DNA from: JBGPEQ01 sp050180895
GTDB taxonomy: Bacteria; Pseudomonadota; Alphaproteobacteria; Dongiales; Dongiaceae
Direction: 5' to 3'
DNA: 64,000 nucleotides
Assembly: GCA_050180895.1 (NCBI GenBank)
Contig: JBFXDS010000006.1
Span: 62,001-126,000, forward strand
Shown one piece after another: positions 59,071 through 64,000 of this stretch. Under the pieces are notes generated by a model, which had not been told where the DNA came from, made no database searches, and saw only the letters and a list, made by a program, of their open reading frames with translations. Every line of letters begins with the position of its first letter. Position 1 is the stretch's first letter. Made by a program: the position numbers and the translations under genes.

Positions 59071-59585
59071 CGCGACAACTCGACGGAGCCTGTACGCACC
59101 TCGCCCGCGTCGGCCGTCAGGCCGAGGGCGGCCAAGTTGGCAAGCGTCACCTCGTCCACGCCGATCCCGTTGTCGGTGATCGCCCGCGCAGCGCGCCCCG
59201 CAATCGCGTCGAAACCGTCGATGGTGGAGTCGACGGAAATTGTGGTCCAGCCGGTGCCGAGCTTGAGTGTCATCCAGCCGCGAGACCTGTTTCGCCGGGT
59301 CGAGTAGTAGCGGAGCTTCACGCGATCCAGGTCGCTCCAGCGCAGTGCGGTTTGCCGCAGTTCCGAGCGTACAATACCGTCGTCGGTCATCTCGATCCGG
59401 GTGTATTGGCGTACGATCGTCCGCATGGTGAAGAGGAGGAACAGGACCGTCAACCCGCCACATATGACGACTACATGCGGTGCCTCCGGCGCCAGCAGCC
59501 ACGAGCCGATGCCGACGATCAGACCGATGCCGGCACGCCAATAATCCGCAAGCAGGCTTTGCAGGGGGTAATGGTGGACGCTCAT
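59067..59585 (-). CDS. Small membrane protein with PH-like domain
   Basis: A 172-residue protein I do not recognise as a named family. Two adjacent helices (about 13-33 and 38-56) sit in the membrane, then a beta-rich part begins with RIEMTDDGIVRSELRQTALRWSDLDRVKLRYYSTRRNRSRGWMTLKLG, which resembles bacterial PH-like domains. It is the gene immediately before the ATPase and overlaps it by 4 nt, so it may assist the transporter. No signal peptide beyond the helices. Confidence 0.7.
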
Positions 59586-59597
59586 GCTCTGCCGACT

Positions 59598-60368
59598 CTA
59601 CGCGATGGGGCTCGGGCCGCAACCGATTAGCCGGGCGGCGTCCGTCCATTGCACGGCCGGATGGCCGCGCGTGCGCTGCGTGAACTCGGAAAGGAATTGC
59701 CACGCGTCCGCGTCGTGAACCAGATGATGCGTCAGAAGGCCCGTCGGTTCGCTCGAATCGACGCGATGCTGCCGCCGGGCCGCGAGATGATTAACGGCCA
59801 GATCGAGGCAGTGTTCCGTCCCCAGAAACCCCCGCGAGCCGTGCCAGCGCATGATATCGATATGGGTATTCATGAGAGCGGTTGCCGTCCCGGCGGTGAC
59901 GGAGACGCGCGGGCCATAGGTCGACAGGCCGAGAATTCCGATGTCGCCCAACCGCTCCGCCAGCCATGGATCGATCCTGTTCCACGGCGGCACCAGGACG
60001 GGCAGGGCCCGCGCGCCGAACAGCTCGGCCAGCCGCCGCGCTCCCTGGTGCAGTTCGCGCAGGGCGGCGGCGATATCGCGGCCGACGGGATACTCGGCCT
60101 TCTTGACGCCGGGGTCCGCGTGGTTCGCGTGGGCATAGCCATGCTGCAGGATCGTGACCTGCGGCGCGTCTCGGACGAGCTGCACCAGGGACGCGTCGGC
60201 CCGAGCGGGAATGACGGCCAGGGCCATCGGCAGCGGCGCCAAGTCGATCAGCTGCCGGAGCGCCGGAGTCGCCGTCGCCGCGTCGTCGTCGCGCCACCAC
60301 AGGGTTGCGGTTTCGCCCGCCCTGCCCCAGGCATCGAGCTCTCGCTCCAGGTCGCCCCACCCCGCCAT
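59598..60368 (-). CDS. Polysaccharide deacetylase family protein
   Basis: A 256-residue protein with a NodB-homology-like layout. ATLWWRDDDA (Asp residues for the metal, about 21-30), HGYAHANHADP for the histidines, PPWNRIDPWLAERLGDIGILGLSTYG further on, and DWTDAARLIGCGPSP-like ending. It is related to the group of deacetylase-like proteins found with COG4671 glycosyltransferases. Whether it deacetylates is unknown. ATG 60368 was chosen; the gene before it ends 11 nt away. Confidence 0.82.
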   Translation of the reverse strand: MAGWGDLERELDAWGRAGETATLWWRDDDAATATPALRQLIDLAPLPMALAVIPARADASLVQLVRDAPQVTILQHGYAHANHADPGVKKAEYPVGRDIAAALRELHQGARRLAELFGARALPVLVPPWNRIDPWLAERLGDIGILGLSTYGPRVSVTAGTATALMNTHIDIMRWHGSRGFLGTEHCLDLAVNHLAARRQHRVDSSEPTGLLTHHLVHDADAWQFLSEFTQRTRGHPAVQWTDAARLIGCGPSPIA

Positions 60369-60379
60369 TTGCCTTCGTC

Positions 60380-61570
60380 CTAGGGCGACACCGTGGCCGA
60401 CCGGTTCGCGGCGAGCCGGTCGATCACCTCGATCACGGCACGCGCCGTGCCGTCGGCGCCGGACATGTCGAAGGAGGCGGTCGGTCGCGGCGCCCGGTCC
60501 GCGGCGTCGATCGCCGCGGCGAGGCTCGCGGGCGTCAGTTCCCCGGGACCGGCGATGGTAAGGAGGCCGCGGTCGGCGAGCAGCCGCGCGCGCACCGGCT
60601 GTTCGGTCTCGCCGCCCTCGGCGAAGGGCACGACGACGGCGCGCGCACCGGCGGCCAGGACTTCCATGATCGTGTTGTAGCCGGCCTGCGAGACCGATAG
60701 CCGGCAATTCCGAAGCAGATCCTGGAAATCGGCACGAAAGCGCTCGACGCGCGTTTCCCCCATCTCGCTCTCGGCGGCAGCGGCCGCGATTGCACGAAAC
60801 TCGGACTCCGGAAGATTGGGGCCGGTCACGATCCGCCAGGGCTGGCGGGCGACGCGGGTCAGCGGACGCGCGCCGAGGGCTGCCCGCAGCAGCGGGCCGC
60901 CGACCGCCCCGCCGCCGGCGGAGACAAGAATTTCTGCATTTTCCGGGGGGCCAGCCGTCACCTGCGGCGCGGCACCGACGACGTAGCCTGTGTATCGCAG
61001 CCGGTCCGCAATTCGATCGGCTGCCGGAAAGGTGGCGCCGAACGCGATCAGCTGCGGATCGCCGTGAACCAGCACGAGATCGAAGTGGTGCCGGATGATA
61101 TCGACGGTTTCGGCCGTCTTCCGCGGATCGTTCTTGTCGACGAGGATATCGCGGACGGAGCAGAGGACCGCTGGGCGCGGTCGCCGGGCCGCGGCCGCCT
61201 CCAGCAGCGGCTTGAGCTCGAAGCGGAACGGGCGCCGGCCGAACGGGTACAGTTCGATCATGACCGCCGCGGGCGCATATCGATCGAAGGCGGTCAGGAG
61301 GGCTGCCCGGCGACGCGAGCGCCAGGCATCGTCGATCGGCCGGCCCGCCGCGTCGATGATCGATCCAAAGCCGCTGTCGCCCGCGCGCGCCGGCGGCAGC
61401 TGCACGCGTTCGGCGTCGCCGAGATCGAGGTTCGACACCGGCTCGCCGCCGGACACGAAGACGACCGCCAACCCGTGGCGCTCGAGTCCACGGGCTATGG
61501 CGGCGGCCCGGCGCAGGTGGCCGATGCCCAGCAGATGCTGGACGTAGAAGAAGACGCGCGGCCGGCTCAT
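60380..61570 (-). CDS. Glycosyltransferase family 28-like (COG4671 type)
   Basis: A 396-residue GT-B protein. N-terminal RVFFYVQHLLGIGHLRRAAAIARGLERHG resembles MurG-like enzymes; the C-terminal donor-binding part includes LVSAGGGAVGGPLLRAAL and RLSVSQAGYNTIMEVLAAGARAVVVPFAEGGETEQ. This is the typical predicted glycosyltransferase adjacent to deacetylase-like genes. Its start overlaps the phosphatase gene by 4 nt. Confidence 0.88.
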   Translation of the reverse strand: MSRPRVFFYVQHLLGIGHLRRAAAIARGLERHGLAVVFVSGGEPVSNLDLGDAERVQLPPARAGDSGFGSIIDAAGRPIDDAWRSRRRAALLTAFDRYAPAAVMIELYPFGRRPFRFELKPLLEAAAARRPRPAVLCSVRDILVDKNDPRKTAETVDIIRHHFDLVLVHGDPQLIAFGATFPAADRIADRLRYTGYVVGAAPQVTAGPPENAEILVSAGGGAVGGPLLRAALGARPLTRVARQPWRIVTGPNLPESEFRAIAAAAAESEMGETRVERFRADFQDLLRNCRLSVSQAGYNTIMEVLAAGARAVVVPFAEGGETEQPVRARLLADRGLLTIAGPGELTPASLAAAIDAADRAPRPTASFDMSGADGTARAVIEVIDRLAANRSATVSP

Positions 61571-62190
61571 GCCGACGTGCCGGCGACCGGGATGTCCGAT
61601 CGCAAGGGAATGTTCAAACTCTCGATCCGAAGTCCGGTGCGATCGACGGCGAAAGCGTGAAGACGGCCGTCAAGCAGGCGATGCGCCGGTTTTCCCCGCA
61701 TGTCCCATCCGCTGGCGAGGGCATAGAGCGCCCGGATGACGCCCTTGTGGGTGATCGCGAGAACGTCGCCGTGAGCGTCCAGCTCCTGCAGCCACGGCTT
61801 CAAGCGGACCTGGACATCCCGAGGGCTCTCGCCGTCCGGCGCGCGGAAATCCAGCCCGCGGCCTTCCAGCTCGATCAGGGCCGGGCCCTGCATCGATCGC
61901 AGTTCGGCCAGCGTGCGTCCCTCCCAGTCGCCGAAACTCATTTCCGTCAGCCTCGGCTCCACGCGCAACGGTCCCGCCGGAGCGCACTGGCGGCGAAGGA
62001 TCTCCGCGGTCTCGCGGCAGCGCCGAAGCGGGCTGCTCATCCAGACGTACGGCACGACAGTCTCGGGCAAGCGCCAGCTCTCGACAACGGCGCGGCCATG
62101 GCCGCTCAGCGGCAGATCTGTGCGACCCTGCAAACGATGCGTCGCGCTCCACGCCGTTGGCCCATGTCTGAGCAGCACAAGAGCGGACAT
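61567..62190 (-). CDS. Histidine phosphatase family protein
   Basis: A 207-residue phosphatase with LLRHGPTAWSATHRLQGRTDLPLSGHG (catalytic His near residue 9), SSPLRRCRETAEIL, the acid residue region LTEMSFGDWEGRTLAEL and AITHKGVIRALYALASGWDM. This is the cobC/GpmB-like branch, complete. Its placement between two glycosyltransferases suggests it removes phosphate from a sugar-phosphate intermediate or product. It starts at ATG 62190, 4 nt after the GT4 stop. Confidence 0.9.
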   Translation of the reverse strand: MSALVLLRHGPTAWSATHRLQGRTDLPLSGHGRAVVESWRLPETVVPYVWMSSPLRRCRETAEILRRQCAPAGPLRVEPRLTEMSFGDWEGRTLAELRSMQGPALIELEGRGLDFRAPDGESPRDVQVRLKPWLQELDAHGDVLAITHKGVIRALYALASGWDMRGKPAHRLLDGRLHAFAVDRTGLRIESLNIPLRSDIPVAGTSA

Positions 62191-62194
62191 GACG

Positions 62195-63355
62195 TCACTG
62201 CAACCGGCGGCGGCGATTGGCGGCATCCAGGATCGTGCGATCCAGAATCTGCGCGGCGGCGCCGATATCGTGGTCCTGGGCGATCAGTTCCTTGGCTGTG
62301 TCGCCCATCCGGCGGCGGCGCCCGGGATCGTCGAGCAAGGCAGCCACCGCGGTCGCAAAGCCGGCCGCGTCGCCGGGAGCCGTCAGCAGCCCCGTCCGAT
62401 TGCCGGCGACGATCGTAGGGACGCCGCCGGATGCGCCGGCGACCACGGGCACGCCCGCCGCCTGGGCCTCCAGGAATGTCATGCCGTAGGCTTCGTTGAT
62501 GGCGGGCCAGACCAGCAGGTCGGAGGCCGCATAGATGCTCGGCAGCTCCTCCGGCAGGCGGGCGCCGGCATAGTGGACGCGGCCCCGCCCCAGGCCGGCG
62601 AAGGCCGCTTCGACAGCCGGACGCGCCGGTCCGTCGCCGGCGACGAGCAACTGCCAGGGCCGGTCGCGCAAGGCGCCCAGGGCCGATCCCAGGACCTGGT
62701 AGGAGGCCAGCTTGTCGCCGTCCCGCATCATCGCGACAGTCAGAAGCCACGGCGCCGCCACATCCAACCCGAATCGCTGTGCGAGATCAGTCCGGAGTTC
62801 CTCCCGGCGGTTGGCGGCCGCTGCGAAGTCCGCCCCATCGAGAAACGGTTTCAGCATGACCAGAATGGCGTTCGCGCGGGCGACGCCGGAGACGCCGGCC
62901 ATGTCGTTGGGATTGAGGCTGATGATCGCATCGGCCCGCGCGATCGCCGCCGCCGTGCCCTGATGGCCGATGGCGAACGGGCCCGTGGCGCGTTTATTGG
63001 CATGCGAGGCCTCGGCGACGACATAGGGGATGTCGAGCGCATCGGCGACGGCCGGGCCGAGCCAGTCCGGCGCCTTGTAGTAGAGATGGTAGGTGAACCA
63101 TAGATCCGGTCGCTCGCTCTCCGCGCGGGCCTGGTACCGGCGGACAAGGCGGCTCGCCATGTGCCGGCCGAGATCGGCCAGCGCCTGCTGGCGCGCAGGA
63201 TCGCCGGCGCCGTCGCGGCAGCGGAACCGGCTGGCCAGCTCGACCCGATGGTTGGCGCGCGCCAGCGCAGCCATGAGCAGGCGCGCCATGCGCCGATCGC
63301 CCGACGGCACGGGATGCGTCGGCGGCTTGAGCGGAGCGTAGAAGGCTATGCGCAT
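62195..63355 (-). CDS. Glycosyltransferase family 4
   Basis: A 386-residue GT-B glycosyltransferase. N-terminal MRIAFYAPLKPPTHPVPSGDRRMARLL and the C-terminal donor site with DGPARPAVEAAF, HYAGARLPEELPSIYAASDLLVWPAINEAYGMTFLEAQAAG (the Glu-x7-Glu motif) and VVAGASGGVPTIV. ATG 63355 was chosen; its beginning overlaps the end of the next gene by 10 nt, so it is part of the same transcript. Confidence 0.9.
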   Translation of the reverse strand: MRIAFYAPLKPPTHPVPSGDRRMARLLMAALARANHRVELASRFRCRDGAGDPARQQALADLGRHMASRLVRRYQARAESERPDLWFTYHLYYKAPDWLGPAVADALDIPYVVAEASHANKRATGPFAIGHQGTAAAIARADAIISLNPNDMAGVSGVARANAILVMLKPFLDGADFAAAANRREELRTDLAQRFGLDVAAPWLLTVAMMRDGDKLASYQVLGSALGALRDRPWQLLVAGDGPARPAVEAAFAGLGRGRVHYAGARLPEELPSIYAASDLLVWPAINEAYGMTFLEAQAAGVPVVAGASGGVPTIVAGNRTGLLTAPGDAAGFATAVAALLDDPGRRRRMGDTAKELIAQDHDIGAAAQILDRTILDAANRRRRLQ

Positions 63356-64000
63356 GGCCGCAGGGCGTCCGGCGCGGCCGGATGTCCGAACCGTGCGGCC
63401 AGCGCCCCGACGCATGTCCGCAGGTCGAAACACCGGTGAATCCGCTCGAAGCCTGCCGCTGCTAATCCGGCCCGCCGGGCCGGATCGGCGATCAGCTGGC
63501 GCAGGGCGTCACTCAACGCAGGAGCATCGTCGGGCGGGACCAGCACGCCGGTCGCCGCGTGTTCGACGAGCTCGGGGATGGCCGAAATGCGGGTGGCGAT
63601 CACGGCCAGACGCTGGCTTTGCGCCTCCAGCAGCACGTTGGGCAACCCGTCTCGATCGCCGTCAGCCGCGATGCGGCTTGCGAGCACGAATAGATCCGCC
63701 GCCCGATAGTGCCGCAGCACGACCTCCTGCGGCTGCGCGCCCAGCCATTCGATGCGGTCGGCGATGCCCAGCCGCTGCGCCTGTCGCCGGAGCGCCGGCA
63801 GTTGCGGGCCGCCGCCGATATGGGTGAAGCGCCAGGCCAGCGCCTTCGGCAGGGCGGCCAGCGCATCGACGAGGATATCCAATCCCTTCTTCTCGACCGC
63901 CCGCCCGACCGACAGGATCGCCACGGGGTCCGCGGGATCGGCACCGTCGCGTCGTCGCATCGCGGCCGTAGATTCGGGCGCGCCGAAGCGATGGAAATCG
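63346..64000 (-). CDS. Glycosyltransferase family 4, partial
   Basis: The C-terminal part of another GT4 enzyme, cut by the right edge. In frame to base 64000 it reads DFHRFGAPEST, a GVDxxRF-like sequence typical of the middle of GT4 proteins, then ILSVGRAVEKKGLDILVDALAAL, IGGGPQLPALRR, EWLGAQPQEVVLRHYRAADLFVLASR and GLPNVLLEAQSQRLAVIAT with the Glu-x7-Glu site altered to Leu-Leu-Glu-Ala. The start ATG and the first half are outside the window. The internal ATG 63960 is not the start. Confidence 0.85.
   Translation of the reverse strand, partial: DFHRFGAPESTAAMRRRDGADPADPVAILSVGRAVEKKGLDILVDALAALPKALAWRFTHIGGGPQLPALRRQAQRLGIADRIEWLGAQPQEVVLRHYRAADLFVLASRIAADGDRDGLPNVLLEAQSQRLAVIATRISAIPELVEHAATGVLVPPDDAPALSDALRQLIADPARRAGLAAAGFERIHRCFDLRTCVGALAARFGHPAAPDALRPCA

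Overview
The window looks like an origin-proximal stretch of an alphaproteobacterial chromosome. It is GC-rich (lines I counted outside the islands run about 67-82% G+C). The nearest relatives by gene order and protein style are probably Rhodospirillales-like bacteria; I cannot name a genus. Two things support this: the conserved alphaproteobacterial gene order timA-mltA-smr / secB-dnaQ-coaE-aroE-maf-ppsR | hemE-hemH-hemJ-rho / mnmE-mnmG-rsmG-parA-parB / holA-lptE-leuS, and two perfect chromosomal parS sites.

Layout. 1-4179: repeat-rich left edge, hisE (minus), hslV-hslU (plus) and a DivK-like receiver, separated by palindromic repeats. 4180-5553: an AAC(3)-type acetyltransferase and an NTF2-like protein. 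5764-9313: a visibly lower-GC accessory island with a tightly overlapped minus-strand operon (Nudix hydrolase, membrane protein split over two frames, HIT protein, unknown protein) facing a divergent MraZ-like gene. 9314-9758: mosaic of repeats without a gene. 9759-16073: minus-strand block XRE, GFA, Smr, LutCBA, MltA, Tim44-like. 16300-17448: histidine phosphatase and secB. 17467-21109: ppsR-maf-aroE-coaE-dnaQ operon. 21110-21494: predicted replication origin. 21495-25568: hemE-hemH-hemJ and rho. 25728-30052: metabolic and redox genes on the minus strand. 30246-36480: small conserved proteins, the tRNA-modifying mnmE/mnmG, rsmG and the ParAB segregation genes with two parS sites. 36487-41236: holA, lptE, leuS and a DUF3576 lipoprotein on the minus strand. 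41446-46036: a sulfotransferase / TPR-glycosyltransferase / sulfotransferase / methyltransferase cluster. 46332-47498: a porin with its own terminator. 47711-52975: YggS, L,D-transpeptidase, ribA, a response regulator, a metallo-beta-lactamase-fold hydrolase and a methyltransferase. 52982-64000: a continuous minus-strand run of ten genes coupling glycosyltransferases, a phosphatase and a deacetylase-like protein to a peptide/oligosaccharide-type ABC importer; the most upstream gene runs off the right edge.

How it works together. The core is replication and segregation machinery (oriC, parS, ParA, ParB, HolA, DnaQ) plus housekeeping (haem, tRNA modification, LPS assembly, protein quality control). 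Into this conserved frame, accessory modules appear inserted: the nucleotide-handling island at 5764-9313, the lutABC cassette between mltA and smr, and the surface-modification modules at the right.

The most interesting candidates for undescribed biology are the Nudix/membrane/HIT island with its MraZ-like divergent regulator, and the ten-gene glycosyltransferase-ABC operon. No tRNA, rRNA, CRISPR array, integrase or intact insertion sequence was recognised by eye.
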